Source of the DNA: Selenomonas timonae
GTDB taxonomy: Bacteria; Bacillota; Negativicutes; Selenomonadales; Selenomonadaceae
Direction of reading: 5' to 3'
Assembly: GCF_014250475.1 (NCBI RefSeq)
Contig: NZ_CP060204.1
Location: 1 to 64,000 of the forward strand
DNA: 64,000 bases
Under the pieces are notes generated by a model. That model ran no database searches. It saw nothing but the letters and a program-made list of their open reading frames with translations, and was not told the DNA's origin. This document shows positions 23,056-33,851 of the stretch, piece by piece. Positions within the stretch are counted from its first letter, which is position 1. Every line of letters starts with the position of its first letter. The position numbers were made by a program, and so were the translations under genes.

Positions 23056-23784
23056 TTACTTCCCCTCTGTCACTTTATCCGCTAGTTTGATAAATGGCGC
23101 GTCATAGCTGAAGTCGACATACTCGATCGTATGACGCGTGGTCTTCTGATCCTGTAAAAAGTCCTGTGTCAGCCCCGCCTTCTCCGGGATACGCTCGAGG
23201 TCTCCGAGACGGATGGGCAGGGCGCTCTTCGTATAAGCGACGACGGCGGACGGCACGGTGATATTGACCTCGGAAATCTCTCCGATATCCGCCGGGTCAA
23301 TTTTGCCAAGGAATGTAATCACCTTTGCAACCCGCGCATCGGAATTGTCATCCCCGATGTAGAGGTCGCGCAGCTTCACCCCCGTGATGATGGGGATGTC
23401 CGCCCCCTTGAGCGTGCGGTAGCTCGCGATCACCTTGCCCTGCCGATCGAAATCCAGATAGCCGTAGTCACAGGCAACGGTCGCAACCGGAATGCGCTCG
23501 ACAATCTCCATTTCAATCTTATTCGGCAGCTGACGCCGCACAACAGCAGACTCGATGCGCAGATCATGCAGCAGATTCGTCGTCATGGCATCCGTCTTTA
23601 GCTCGAAGAGGCGCTGTCCATACTGAATGCGCGCGATCTCACAGAGCTCCGCCTCGTCAAGATGGACGTTGCCGCGCACAACCAGATGCTGAAAGGTGAA
23701 GAGCGGTGAGTAGATGAGCGCCGCGATGATCGCAGCGGCGCACAGGAGGTAGAGTGCCCCCTTTAGAACGCGGCGAGACCTCAT
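23056..23784 (-). CDS. ftsQ: Cell division protein FtsQ/DivIB
   Basis: A 242-residue bitopic membrane protein: short basic cytoplasmic start, one membrane helix (about 8-25), then a POTRA domain beginning FQHLVVRGNVHLDEAELCEIA and a FtsQ/DivIB domain with LPNKIEMEIVERIPVATV. It links the divisome to peptidoglycan synthesis. It overlaps the murC-ddl stop by four bases. Size and order are normal. Confidence 0.92.
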   Translation of the reverse strand: MRSRRVLKGALYLLCAAAIIAALIYSPLFTFQHLVVRGNVHLDEAELCEIARIQYGQRLFELKTDAMTTNLLHDLRIESAVVRRQLPNKIEMEIVERIPVATVACDYGYLDFDRQGKVIASYRTLKGADIPIITGVKLRDLYIGDDNSDARVAKVITFLGKIDPADIGEISEVNITVPSAVVAYTKSALPIRLGDLERIPEKAGLTQDFLQDQKTTRHTIEYVDFSYDAPFIKLADKVTEGK

Positions 23785-26120
23785 CGACGGTACCCTGCCA
23801 TCGCGAGCATCTCCTCGCAGAACTCAGGGAACTCGATACCGACGGCACGCGCGGCGTCAGGCACGAGCGAGATCGCCGTCATGCCCGGCACGGAATTGAC
23901 CTCGATGGCGTACGGCTCGCCCGCATCGCTCAGCATGACATCGACGCGCGCAACGCCCGCGCAGCCGCACGCATTGAATGCGCGGACGGCCATCTCCTGC
24001 ACCGCCGCTGTGCACTCTGCGGAGAGCTCAGCAGGAATGAGATGCCGCGAGGCACCCGGCGTGTATTTGCTCGCGTAGTCATAGCGACCCGAGGTGGTCG
24101 TGATCTCGATGATCGGGAATGCTTTCCCGCGGGAGGACGTTCCCCAGACGGCAACCGTCAGCTCGCGCCCTTGGATGAACTCCTCCACGAGCACCGTATC
24201 TCCGTAGGAGAACGCCTCATCGATGGCAGACTGCAAGTCCTCCTCACGCGTCACGATGTAGACGCCGATGCTCGATCCCTGCTCAGGCGCCTTGACAACG
24301 AGCGGCAGATCGAATTCTGCACGCACGCGCTCGGCAGTCTGCGCATCTCTCTCCCCCGCATGAATGCAGAGGAAGCGAGGGGTTGCAATCCCCTCCGCGC
24401 GGAAGATGCGCTTCGTCATCATCTTGTCCATCGTGAGCGCAGCAGCGCGCACGCCCGAGCCCGTGTAGGGGATGCCGAGCATGTCAAGCGTGCCCTGCAG
24501 AACACCGTCCTCGCCATACTTTCCATGCAGCGCATTGAACACGATTGCAGGATGCAGATTTTGAATCTCCTCGGCAAAGGTGGACGGATTCAGCTCCATG
24601 CCGACGGCGGGATAGCCCTTTGACAGCAGTGCCTGCAAGATTTGCCCGCCCGAGCGGCGCGAGACCTCCGCCTCGGTGGAGGGGCCGCCCATGACGACGA
24701 CGACGGGCGGTTCATTGGAGCCGGCCGTGCCATTTTTGAGTTGCTCGACAAGCGCCTCCCCAACCTCGAGGATATTGCCCGCGCCCATCGTGATGACGAG
24801 GTCGCCCGCGCGCACGTGCTGTGCGAGATAACGCTCGAGATCTGCGCGCTCGGGCAGGTAGACTGCGTCCTGCCCCGTCGCCTCTGCGACCTCCTCCATC
24901 AGCGTCTCGCCGCTGATGCCGGGGATCGGTGCCTCGCCTGCTGCATAGATGTCGGTCAGGAGGAGCAGATCGGCGGCGGCAAAGCATCCGCCGAACTCCG
25001 CGCGCAGGAGCTGCGTCCGCGAGTAGCGATGCGGCTGGAATACGCAGATGAGGCGCGCAGGATTCGTCGCACGCGCCGCTGTCAGCGTCACGGCAATCTC
25101 CGTCGGATGGTGGGCATAGTCGTCCACCACCCAGACACCGCGCTCCTTGCCCTTCGTCTGGAAGCGTCGCTTTGCCCCGTGGAAGCCCGCGAGCGCATCC
25201 CGAATCTGCACAAAGTCGACACCCGCAAGCCGTGCGACTGCAATGCAGGCAAGCGCATTCAGCACGTTGTGCCGCCCCGGGATATTGAGAGAGACACGCC
25301 CCATCTCCGTCCCGCGCTCAAAGACGGTGAAGGAGATCACAGAGCCGTGCGTCTCGATGTCCGCCGCTCGGTAGTCCGCCTCCCTATCGATGGCATAGGA
25401 AATCACGCGTCGCTTCGTCTGTGCGGCGATCTGCCGCAGGATCTCATTTTCAAAGCAGAGCACCGCCGTCCCGTCCTCGTCCACCTGATCGACGAATGTG
25501 CGGAACGCCTCGATGATCTTCTCCATCGTGCCGTAGTGATCCATGTGATCGTCCTCGACGTTCGTCACAACGGCGACGTGGGGGCGCAGCTTGAGGAAGG
25601 AGCCGTCGCTCTCATCTGCCTCGGAGACAAGGTACCGACTCGTGCCGAGCTTCGCATTCGTGCCGAGATCGGGCACCTCGCCGCCGACGATGATGGTCGG
25701 CGACACGCCCACGTGGTCAAGGGTCACGCCAATCATGGACGTGGTCGTCGTCTTGCCGTGCGAGCCTGCGACGGCGATGCCGTCGTACTCATTGACGAGC
25801 GCCGCGTTAATGTCCGAGCGGTGCAGCTTCGGGATGCGCAGATCCCACGCCGCAATAACCTCGGGGTTGTCGTAGGGAATTGCCGTGGAGACGACGATGG
25901 CATCCGCACCGCGCACGTTCTCCGCACGCTGTCCGTCCGTCGAGACGCGCGCACCGAGACGCACGAGCTCCGCAATGATGGGCGAGGTTCCCTGATCGGA
26001 GCCGGATACATTGTAGCCGAGCAGGAGGAGAATCTTTGCGAGCGGGCTCATCCCTGCGCCGCCGATGCCGACAAAGTGTATGTTGTGAATCCCCTTCAAA
26101 TCCTTGAGCAACGTCCTCAC
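23781..26120 (-). CDS. murC-ddl: MurC-Ddl fusion: UDP-MurNAc L-alanine ligase and D-Ala-D-Ala ligase
   Basis: One uninterrupted 779-residue frame. Residues 1-461 are a complete MurC: IHFVGIGGAGMSPLA (15-29), P-loop GSHGKTTTT (119-127), SEADESDGSF (166-175) and the NVED/HMDHYG region. After a short linker (about 462-470, NGTAGSNE) comes a full ATP-grasp Ddl: VVVMGGPSTEAEVSRRSG, LHGKYGEDGVLQG, ALTMDKMMTKRIF, KAPEQGSSIGVYIV and the metal-binding EVNSVPGM. The protein would add L-Ala to UDP-MurNAc and also make D-Ala-D-Ala. It overlaps murG by four bases and sits where Firmicutes usually have murB. A MurC-Ddl fusion is known from Chlamydia; here it appears to be independent. Confidence 0.95.
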   Translation of the reverse strand: MRTLLKDLKGIHNIHFVGIGGAGMSPLAKILLLLGYNVSGSDQGTSPIIAELVRLGARVSTDGQRAENVRGADAIVVSTAIPYDNPEVIAAWDLRIPKLHRSDINAALVNEYDGIAVAGSHGKTTTTSMIGVTLDHVGVSPTIIVGGEVPDLGTNAKLGTSRYLVSEADESDGSFLKLRPHVAVVTNVEDDHMDHYGTMEKIIEAFRTFVDQVDEDGTAVLCFENEILRQIAAQTKRRVISYAIDREADYRAADIETHGSVISFTVFERGTEMGRVSLNIPGRHNVLNALACIAVARLAGVDFVQIRDALAGFHGAKRRFQTKGKERGVWVVDDYAHHPTEIAVTLTAARATNPARLICVFQPHRYSRTQLLRAEFGGCFAAADLLLLTDIYAAGEAPIPGISGETLMEEVAEATGQDAVYLPERADLERYLAQHVRAGDLVITMGAGNILEVGEALVEQLKNGTAGSNEPPVVVVMGGPSTEAEVSRRSGGQILQALLSKGYPAVGMELNPSTFAEEIQNLHPAIVFNALHGKYGEDGVLQGTLDMLGIPYTGSGVRAAALTMDKMMTKRIFRAEGIATPRFLCIHAGERDAQTAERVRAEFDLPLVVKAPEQGSSIGVYIVTREEDLQSAIDEAFSYGDTVLVEEFIQGRELTVAVWGTSSRGKAFPIIEITTTSGRYDYASKYTPGASRHLIPAELSAECTAAVQEMAVRAFNACGCAGVARVDVMLSDAGEPYAIEVNSVPGMTAISLVPDAARAVGIEFPEFCEEMLAMAGYRR

Positions 26121-27232
26121 CCTTCTCTTTTACAAATCCCCAACGCGAGTGCTGCGATCTCCTCTGCCGCCTCGGGCTTGCCGAGGCGCTTCATCGCCGC
26201 CGCCATACCCGCGCGACGCGCATCGTCCGCGAGTAGTCCGCCGAGCGCAGCCTCGAGCGCTGCGCCGCTGACATCGCGGTTGAGGATGACCTCCGCAGCG
26301 CCCGCCGCCTCGACAGCGCGCGCGTTCTTCTCCTGATGGTTCTCCGCCGCATACGGGTACGGGATGAGAATCGCGGGCACCCCCCGTGCCGCGAGCTCCG
26401 CCAGCCCCGTTGCGCCCGCGCGAAAGACGGCGACATCCGCCATCGCCATTGCCTCAGGCATATTGTAGAGATACGGCAAAACGCGCAGGTTCGGATGATC
26501 CTCGAGCCGTACGCCCGCATTCCGTATGCGCGCGAGCGTGTCGCCATGCTCGTCCGCACCCGTCACATGGAGGTACTGCACCTCGCTCTGCTCCGCCGCG
26601 TGCGCAATGACCTCGACCATCGCGCGGTTGATTGAGCGCGCCCCACGGCTGCCGCCCGAGACGAGCACCGTCTTTTTCGCGGGATCGAAGCCGAATGCCC
26701 GCGCCCCGTCCTCACGCGTCGCCGTCAGCACCTCGGGGCGGATCGGGTTGCCCGTCACATAGGTCTTTTCCTTTGGGAAAACATTCTTTGCGTCCTCCAT
26801 GCCCACGGCAATCGCCGTTGCAAACTTTGCAAGGATGCGGTTCGTCACGCCTGCAAAGACGTTCTGCTCCTGCACGAGGGTTGGCACGCCCGCAAGGCTC
26901 GCCGCGAGGAGGATTGGCCCCGCGACATAGCCGCCCGTCCCGATTGCTACATCGGGCTGAAAGCCGTGCACGATGCCGCGTGCGCGTGACACAGCGAGCA
27001 GTGCGCGCCACGCGCGTGAGATATTCTCCAATGAGATTTTTCGCTGAAAACCCGCGAGATCAATCGGAATGAAGTCAATCCCCTCGCGCGGCACGATGTC
27101 CGCCTCCAGCCCGTGCGGCGTGCCGACGTAGAGGATGCGTGCAGACGGCTCGCGCTGCTGAATCGCGCGGATGATCGTGAGCGCGGGGTAGATGTGTCCG
27201 CCCGTGCCGCCGCCGGATACGATGATATTCAT
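26117..27232 (-). CDS. murG: UDP-GlcNAc:lipid I transferase MurG
   Basis: A 371-residue GT28 glycosyltransferase that turns lipid I into lipid II at the inner face of the membrane. Seen: NIIVSGGGTGGHIYPALTI at the N-terminus, a GTGGYVAGPILLAA loop, LVQEQNVFAG, GGSRGARSINRA at the second domain and RAGATGLAELAARG in the UDP-sugar site. The start at 27232 overlaps the murD stop (ATGA); the longer frame reads into murD. No ftsW lies between murD and murG, unlike most clusters. Confidence 0.96.
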   Translation of the reverse strand: MNIIVSGGGTGGHIYPALTIIRAIQQREPSARILYVGTPHGLEADIVPREGIDFIPIDLAGFQRKISLENISRAWRALLAVSRARGIVHGFQPDVAIGTGGYVAGPILLAASLAGVPTLVQEQNVFAGVTNRILAKFATAIAVGMEDAKNVFPKEKTYVTGNPIRPEVLTATREDGARAFGFDPAKKTVLVSGGSRGARSINRAMVEVIAHAAEQSEVQYLHVTGADEHGDTLARIRNAGVRLEDHPNLRVLPYLYNMPEAMAMADVAVFRAGATGLAELAARGVPAILIPYPYAAENHQEKNARAVEAAGAAEVILNRDVSGAALEAALGGLLADDARRAGMAAAMKRLGKPEAAEEIAALALGICKREG

Positions 27233-28611
27233 AGCTCGTTCACGATCCTCTTGAAGTCCCGTCCGCGCTCCTCGTAGCCGCCGTACATGTCGAAGCTGGC
27301 ACATGCGGGAGACAGCAGGACAGTCTGCGGGGCGGAGGCGCGTTCATGCGCAATTCGTACCGCCTCCGCCATATGGTAGCCCGCGCGATGGATCTGCTTC
27401 GCCGAGATTCCTGCCTCGAGTGCCGCCGCAGCAAATCGCTCCGTGGCATCGCCGACAAGGATGAGTTCATCCACGCGCGCATGTACAAGTGCCATAAACT
27501 CCGTGAGGTCGGTCAGCTTGTCGTCGCCGCCCGCAATCAGAATGATGTGCCCATCGAATGCCTCGAGCGCCTTGATCGCGGAATCCGTATTCGTTGCCTT
27601 CGAATCATTGAAGTATCTGACGCCGTCCAACGTCCGCACAAATTCGATACGATGCTCCACGCCCTTGAACGCGCGCAGTACGGGACGCATCTCTGCAGGC
27701 GTCACCCCCGCAAAGAACGCCATCGCCGCTGCCGCAAGTGCATTCTCGACATTGTGTCCGCCCGGAATTCCGAGTTCGATTGTCTCAATGAGGACATGCT
27801 CCTCGCCGTCCCAGCGGACGACGATCATGCCGTCGGCGCGCACGCATGCGCCCTCTGCGAGTTCCTCACGCCGACTGAAGAAACATACCTGCCCATTGGC
27901 ACGATCCGCCATCCCGCGCGTATGCGGATCGTCATAGTTCAGCACGAGGAAGTCCTCCGCCGTTTGCGCGGCAAAGAGCTTCTCCTTCATCGCCTGATAG
28001 ACCTCCATCGAACCGTGGCGGACGATGTGGTCGGGGGTCACATTCAGCTCGGCGACAATCGCAGCGTGAAAATGTGCGGTTGCCTCCATCTGATAGCTCG
28101 AGATCTCCGCCGCAATCGCACCGTCTGCGGGGATCTCCTGCGCCACGTCGATGAGCGGCACGCCTATGTTGCCCCCGACGCCAACCGATGCAAAATGCGC
28201 GCGCAGCAGCTCGCCGAGCAGAGTCGTCGTTGTGGTCTTGCCGTTCGTCCCCGTGATGGCGTAGATGGGTGCGCGTGCAATCTCTCCCGCCAGCTCCACC
28301 TCTGTCGTAACACGGATGCCGCGTGCATGTGCGGCAGTCACGAGCGGGATGCGCTCGGGCACGGCGGGCGAGAGGACGATAAGATCCGTCCCCTCGAGCA
28401 GTTCTTCCCTTTGTGCGCCAAAGACGCAGGAGATTCCCTGCGCCCGCAAATCTTCAATATGTTTCTGCGTCAGTGCATCTTTTTCCGCATCTGCCTCGTC
28501 CTTCGCATCGGAGAGCGTCACGCGCGCGCCCGCTGCCGCGAGGTATCGCGCCGCCGCAAAGCCGCTGATGCCCGCCCCGATGACGAGTGCAGACTGATTT
28601 TGATAGGACAA
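27229..28611 (-). CDS. murD: UDP-MurNAc-L-Ala:D-Glu ligase MurD
   Basis: A 460-residue Mur ligase adding D-glutamate. Seen: VIGAGISGFAAARYLAAAG in the N-terminal UDP-binding domain, P-loop ITGTNGKTTTTTLLG (about 117-131), EISSYQMEA, NVTPDHIVRHGSMEVY and the C-terminal FNDSKATNTDSAIKAL with LIAGGDDK. All typical motifs are present. It is 24 bases after mraY and coupled to murG. Confidence 0.96.
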   Translation of the reverse strand: MSYQNQSALVIGAGISGFAAARYLAAAGARVTLSDAKDEADAEKDALTQKHIEDLRAQGISCVFGAQREELLEGTDLIVLSPAVPERIPLVTAAHARGIRVTTEVELAGEIARAPIYAITGTNGKTTTTTLLGELLRAHFASVGVGGNIGVPLIDVAQEIPADGAIAAEISSYQMEATAHFHAAIVAELNVTPDHIVRHGSMEVYQAMKEKLFAAQTAEDFLVLNYDDPHTRGMADRANGQVCFFSRREELAEGACVRADGMIVVRWDGEEHVLIETIELGIPGGHNVENALAAAAMAFFAGVTPAEMRPVLRAFKGVEHRIEFVRTLDGVRYFNDSKATNTDSAIKALEAFDGHIILIAGGDDKLTDLTEFMALVHARVDELILVGDATERFAAAALEAGISAKQIHRAGYHMAEAVRIAHERASAPQTVLLSPACASFDMYGGYEERGRDFKRIVNEL

Positions 28612-28635
28612 TTCCCTGTGTCCCCCTTATTGGAA

Positions 28636-29621
<986 letters not shown>

Positions 29622-29622
<1 letters not shown>

Positions 29623-31025
29623 CAGTGCCCCGCTTCCTTGCCCGTCAAAAGTCCAATGATCTCTTCCATCTTCATCCCGCGCGACCCCTTGAAGAGGACA
29701 GTGTCACCATCCGCAAGCAGATTCTTTAGCACGTCAGCCGCCTCCGCATGCGTCTCCGCGTGATGCACGGTGCAGCCTGCTCCCTCTGCTTCCTCGTGCA
29801 TCCATCGCGCCTGCGGTCCGTAGGTCACGAGTGCCGCAAACCCCAGCTCTGCAACTCTTTTTCCGATATCCCGATGCGCCTCCTCAGCGGCTGCACCGAG
29901 TTCGAGCATATCGCCGAGCACGGCAATCTTGCGCCCCGCATAGAGCGCCGCCGTCGTCTCAATGGCTGCGCGCATGGACGAGGGGCTCGCGTTGTAGGCA
30001 TCGTTGATGAACCGCCACGCGCCGACCTCATGCACTTCGTAGCGCATTTTGGACGCGGCGAGATGCGAAAGCCCCATTTGCATCTCCTGGGGTGTGAGCC
30101 CGATCACAAAGCCCGCCGCGAGCGCTGCGAGGGCGTTGCTGACATTGTGTCTGCCCGCAAGCGGAATGCTGTAGTCGTGCCGCTCGTTCGCCCACGTCAC
30201 CATGAACTGCGAGCCGTCTGCTGCACAGCGCAGCGCCTCGGCGCGCACGTCCGCATCCGCAGAGATGCCATAGGTCAGGACACGCACGCCCTCCGCTGCG
30301 CGTGCACGCATTGCGGCGACGCGTGCGTCATCTGCATTGAGGATGACCGTCCCCCCCGCAGGGATTGCCTCCACGAGCTCTGCCTTTGCCTTTGCAATAT
30401 TCTCAATGGAGCCTAGCAGCTCCATATGCACCTCACAGACATTCGTCACAATGCCGACGTTCGGCGCGGCGACGGGAGCGAGCGCCGCGATCTGTCCCAT
30501 GCCGCGCATACCGATCTCCACCACAGCGGCGGTATCCTCCGCCGTGATGCCGAGCAGCGTGAGAGGCAATCCGACCTCGTTGTTGTAGTTCGCTTCAGTG
30601 CGGCAGACCGCGCCGCGCCCCGAGAGCACGGCGGCGGTCAGATCCTTTGTCGTCGTCTTGCCGTTCGAACCCGTGATTGCAACAACGGGAATATCGAACT
30701 TTATGCGCCACGCGTGCGCGATTGCCTGATACGCCGTAAGTGTGTCCGCCACCGTGAGGACAGCGCCCTTTGCCTTTTTAAGTGCCTTCTGTACGGGGTC
30801 GGAAATCGGCTCCGCGATGAGCACCGCCGCTGCCCCCTTATTGAGCGCATCTGCTGCAAAATCCGCGCCGTCAAAGTTCTCGCCGTGCAGTGCGATAAAG
30901 AGGTCTCCATCCGAAATCTTCCGCGTGTCGGTTGTGATATGCGGAATGACGACATTCCCCGCGAGTTTCCCACTGTGCAGCTGTGCGCCTGTCGCCGCAC
31001 GCAGCTCGTCCCATGTCATCGCCAT
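29622..31025 (-). CDS. murF: UDP-MurNAc-tripeptide:D-Ala-D-Ala ligase MurF
   Basis: A 467-residue Mur ligase that attaches the D-Ala-D-Ala made by the Ddl half of the fusion protein. Motifs: ITTDTRKISDGDLFIALHG, P-loop ITGSNGKTTTKDLTAAVL, RTEANYNNEVGLPLTLL, EIGMRGMGQIA, and INDAYNASPSSMRAAI. The start at 31025 follows GGAGGG by eight bases and lies two bases after the murE stop; the longer frame would overlap murE. The order murE-murF-mraY-murD is typical. Confidence 0.96.
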
Positions 31026-31026
31026 A

Positions 31027-32511
31027 TCACAGCCCTCCAATTGCTTCGCGTGCCGTCTCGCGGTCGTCAAAATGAATCGTCCCACCCTTTAGGATTTGGT
31101 AGTTCTCGTGCCCCTTACCGAGGATGACAACGGTATCTCCCGCCTTTGCCCTACCGATGGCGTGAAAGATTGCCGTGCGCCGATCCACAAGCTTCTCGTA
31201 AGGTTTTGCACCAATCACAGGCAGAACGCCCGTCTCCACCTCGTCCAAGATCGCCGCAGGATCCTCCGTGCGCGGATTATCCGAGGTGAGGACGACGATG
31301 TCCGCGAGCTCCGCTCCAATTCGCCCCATGATGGGACGCTTCGTCCGATCGCGGTCGCCGCCGCAGCCAAAGACGGCGATGATCCGCCCTGCCGTCACAG
31401 CGCGCGCCGTGCGCAGGACATTCTCCATCCCGTCCGGCGTATGCGCATAGTCCACAATGACCGAGAAGTCCTGTCCCGCGCGCACAAGCTCGAAGCGTCC
31501 CGGCACGCCCGTGAACGCACAGAGCGCCGCCGCGATATCCGCTGCGGGCATCTTTTCCGCAAGCGCTGCGCCCGTGGCCGCGAGTACGTTGTAGACGTTG
31601 AACAATCCCGTGAGGCCGATATGCAGTTTGACAGGTTCTGCCTCTCCATGCACGAGGGTCAGCTCCATGCCGTCCTGCGCGAGGTGCACATCCCGCGCCG
31701 TAAGGTCTGCTTTGCTCTCCACGCCGTAGGAGATGACGGGACAGCGCGTATGGGCACGCATCGTCGCACTCGCCGCATCGTCCGCATTGAGCACGGCGGT
31801 CTTGCCCGCCTTTGTTCCCGCCTCTGACACGAGGTCGAAGAGGCGCGCCTTTGCCCGCGCGTAGTTCTCCATCGTCTTATGATAGTCAAGGTGATCCTGC
31901 GTCAGATTCGTAAACACCGCTGTATCGAACTCGATGCCTGCGACGCGCCCCTGATCGAGAGCATGGGAGGAAACCTCCATGACGACCGTATCCATGCTGC
32001 GTGCACGCATCTCCGCGAGCAGCTGCTGCATGACGATGACATCGGGTGTTGTGTTCGCCGTGGGGAACACCTCGTCCTCCATCATAATCTGTATCGTCCC
32101 GATCAGACCCACGCGCTTTCCCGCATGTCGGAGAATTGCGCGCACGAGATAGCTCGTCGTTGTCTTGCCATTCGTGCCCGTGATGCCGATGACGCGCATG
32201 CTGCGCGCGGGATAGTCGTAGAAATACGGGACAATCACATCCAGCGCCGCCTGTAGATCCTGCACATGGAGGACGCTCAGTCCATCGGGCACATCCACCG
32301 TCTCCCGCTCCGTCAAAATGGCGCGAGCTCCCGCCCGCGCCGCATTTGGTATGAAACTGTGTGCGTCCACATGAGCACCGGAGATACAGACAAAGAGAGC
32401 CCCCTCTCCAATGCGCCGCGAATCCCGCTCAATGCTCGTAATCTCGGCGTCGCCCCCTAAGAGCCGCGCGCCCGGCAGAAGGTCTGCGAGTTCCTGTAAC
32501 CGCTTCACCAT
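31027..32511 (-). CDS. murE: UDP-MurNAc-dipeptide:meso-diaminopimelate ligase MurE
   Basis: A 494-residue Mur ligase adding the third residue of the stem peptide. Motifs: SIERDSRRIGEGALFVCISG, P-loop ITGTNGKTTTSYLVRAIL, TTPDVIVMQQLLAEM, EVSSHALDQGRV and TNLTQDHLDYH. The substrate-specificity loop reads TSDNPRTEDP, the DNPR form associated with meso-diaminopimelate, which agrees with dapB and asd encoded nearby. It starts seven bases after the ftsL stop, so the class B penicillin-binding protein usually found between them is missing here. Confidence 0.96.
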   Translation of the reverse strand: MVKRLQELADLLPGARLLGGDAEITSIERDSRRIGEGALFVCISGAHVDAHSFIPNAARAGARAILTERETVDVPDGLSVLHVQDLQAALDVIVPYFYDYPARSMRVIGITGTNGKTTTSYLVRAILRHAGKRVGLIGTIQIMMEDEVFPTANTTPDVIVMQQLLAEMRARSMDTVVMEVSSHALDQGRVAGIEFDTAVFTNLTQDHLDYHKTMENYARAKARLFDLVSEAGTKAGKTAVLNADDAASATMRAHTRCPVISYGVESKADLTARDVHLAQDGMELTLVHGEAEPVKLHIGLTGLFNVYNVLAATGAALAEKMPAADIAAALCAFTGVPGRFELVRAGQDFSVIVDYAHTPDGMENVLRTARAVTAGRIIAVFGCGGDRDRTKRPIMGRIGAELADIVVLTSDNPRTEDPAAILDEVETGVLPVIGAKPYEKLVDRRTAIFHAIGRAKAGDTVVILGKGHENYQILKGGTIHFDDRETAREAIGGL

Positions 32512-32517
32512 GCGCCA

Positions 32518-32886
32518 TCATTCCCCTTCATGCGAAAAATACATATTCTGCGGCACCTGCATATGCAGCTGCTCTACGGCAATCGACTCGATCCGCGCGG
32601 GTGATTTCAGCTGTGCAATCTCGATCTTGAGCCGCTCATTCTCCTGCTCGAGCTGATCCGCCTTCTGCTGCGTGTCGAGCAGGGTGTAGCCGTTCTTTGC
32701 AGCGATGCCGCCGAGCAGCGTCACCACCATCGCGCCGAACGCAATGAGGAAGAAAATCGCACGCAGGCAGTTGCGCAGATTCGTATTGACCTCGCGCCGT
32801 ACGAGCGGCTCCTTCGGGGGCTCCAGTTCCGGTGTGGGCGCCGCAGGTATCTCGTAGGCATAATCATCTTCTCTGCGTGCCAGCAT
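32518..32886 (-). CDS. ftsL: FtsL/DivIC-like division protein
   Basis: A 122-residue bitopic membrane protein: a Pro- and acid-rich cytoplasmic segment (PAAPTPELEPPKEP), one membrane helix (about 41-61, AIFFLIAFGAMVVTLLGG) and a short leucine-zipper-like coil (ADQLEQENERLKIEIAQL, about 77-94), ending in a small FtsL-like tail. The position between rsmH and murE fits FtsL. These proteins form a complex with FtsQ/DivIB and DivIC. The sequence is poorly conserved, so the name rests on topology and place. Confidence 0.85.
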   Translation of the reverse strand: MLARREDDYAYEIPAAPTPELEPPKEPLVRREVNTNLRNCLRAIFFLIAFGAMVVTLLGGIAAKNGYTLLDTQQKADQLEQENERLKIEIAQLKSPARIESIAVEQLHMQVPQNMYFSHEGE

Positions 32887-32915
32887 ACGCCCTCACCTCC
32901 TTTATCTCTGATAGC

Positions 32916-33851
32916 TTATAATTTCTCTGCAACGCGCAGCTTTGCGCTCTTTGCGCGCGGATTCGCGGCACATTCGGCGGCACTTGCCGCACGTGCCTTG
33001 CCGATCAGCCGCACCTTCGGTGTGTGCCCGCAAATGCAGACCGGTGTTTTCGGCGGGCAGATGCAGCCCTGCGCGAGCTGCTTCAGCGTCTTCTTTACAA
33101 TGCGATCCTCGAGCGAGTGGAATGTGATAACGGCAAGCCGTCCGCCCGCACTGAGCATATCGACGGCATCCTGCATTGCATCCGCAAGGATCGTCAGCTC
33201 CTCGTTGACCTCGATGCGGATTGCCTGAAAGATGCGCTTTGCGGGATGTCCACCCTGCGCGCGCACTGCCTTCGGCACGGCGCGGTCGATCACGGCGACG
33301 AGCTCCCCTGTTGTCTCTATAGGATGCTGTGCGCGTTCCTCTATGATGAACTCTGCGATTCGCTTCGCCCAGCGCTCCTCACCGTAGGTGTAGAAGATCT
33401 CCGTCAGCGCCTCAGCCGTGTACTCGTTGACAACAGTGCGCGCGCTGTGTGCGGCGCGCCTGTCCATGCGCATATCGAGTGGCGCGTCCTGCATATAGGA
33501 GAAGCCGCGTTCCGCCGTATCGATCTGCGGGGACGAAATACCGAGATCGAAAAGAATCCCATCGACGGATGAAATGCCCTCGCGCTCGAGAATTGCCCGC
33601 AGATTGCGGAAATTATCATGGACAAGCGTGACTCCACACTTCACCGCTGCAAGACGCTCCTGTGCGGCGTCAATCGCCACTTCGTCCTGATCGATGCCGA
33701 TCAGCCGCCCCTTGGACGATAGCTGCGCCGCAATGTGTCCCGCGTGCCCCGCACCGCCGAGCGTGCAGTCCACATAGATGCCGTCGGGACGAATGTGCAG
33801 AGCCGCCAGCGTCTCCTCGGGCAGAACGCTCACATGATGAAAGTCCGTCAT
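32916..33851 (-). CDS. rsmH: 16S rRNA (cytosine-1402-N4)-methyltransferase RsmH (MraW)
   Basis: A 311-residue SAM-dependent methyltransferase acting on 16S rRNA. Seen: HHVSVLPEETLAAL, the SAM loop VDCTLGGAGHAGHIAAQL, LFDLGISSPQID, SYMQDAPLDMRMD, VITFHSLEDRIVK and a Cys pair in CICPPKTPVCICG. It overlaps mraZ by four bases. The length is normal. Confidence 0.96.
   Translation of the reverse strand: MTDFHHVSVLPEETLAALHIRPDGIYVDCTLGGAGHAGHIAAQLSSKGRLIGIDQDEVAIDAAQERLAAVKCGVTLVHDNFRNLRAILEREGISSVDGILFDLGISSPQIDTAERGFSYMQDAPLDMRMDRRAAHSARTVVNEYTAEALTEIFYTYGEERWAKRIAEFIIEERAQHPIETTGELVAVIDRAVPKAVRAQGGHPAKRIFQAIRIEVNEELTILADAMQDAVDMLSAGGRLAVITFHSLEDRIVKKTLKQLAQGCICPPKTPVCICGHTPKVRLIGKARAASAAECAANPRAKSAKLRVAEKL

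Noticed and set aside
24642-26336. 564-residue plus-strand frame opposite murC-ddl
   Set aside because: Shadow frame: Arg- and Ala-rich low-complexity translation, no recognisable domain, and the opposite strand encodes a complete MurC-Ddl.
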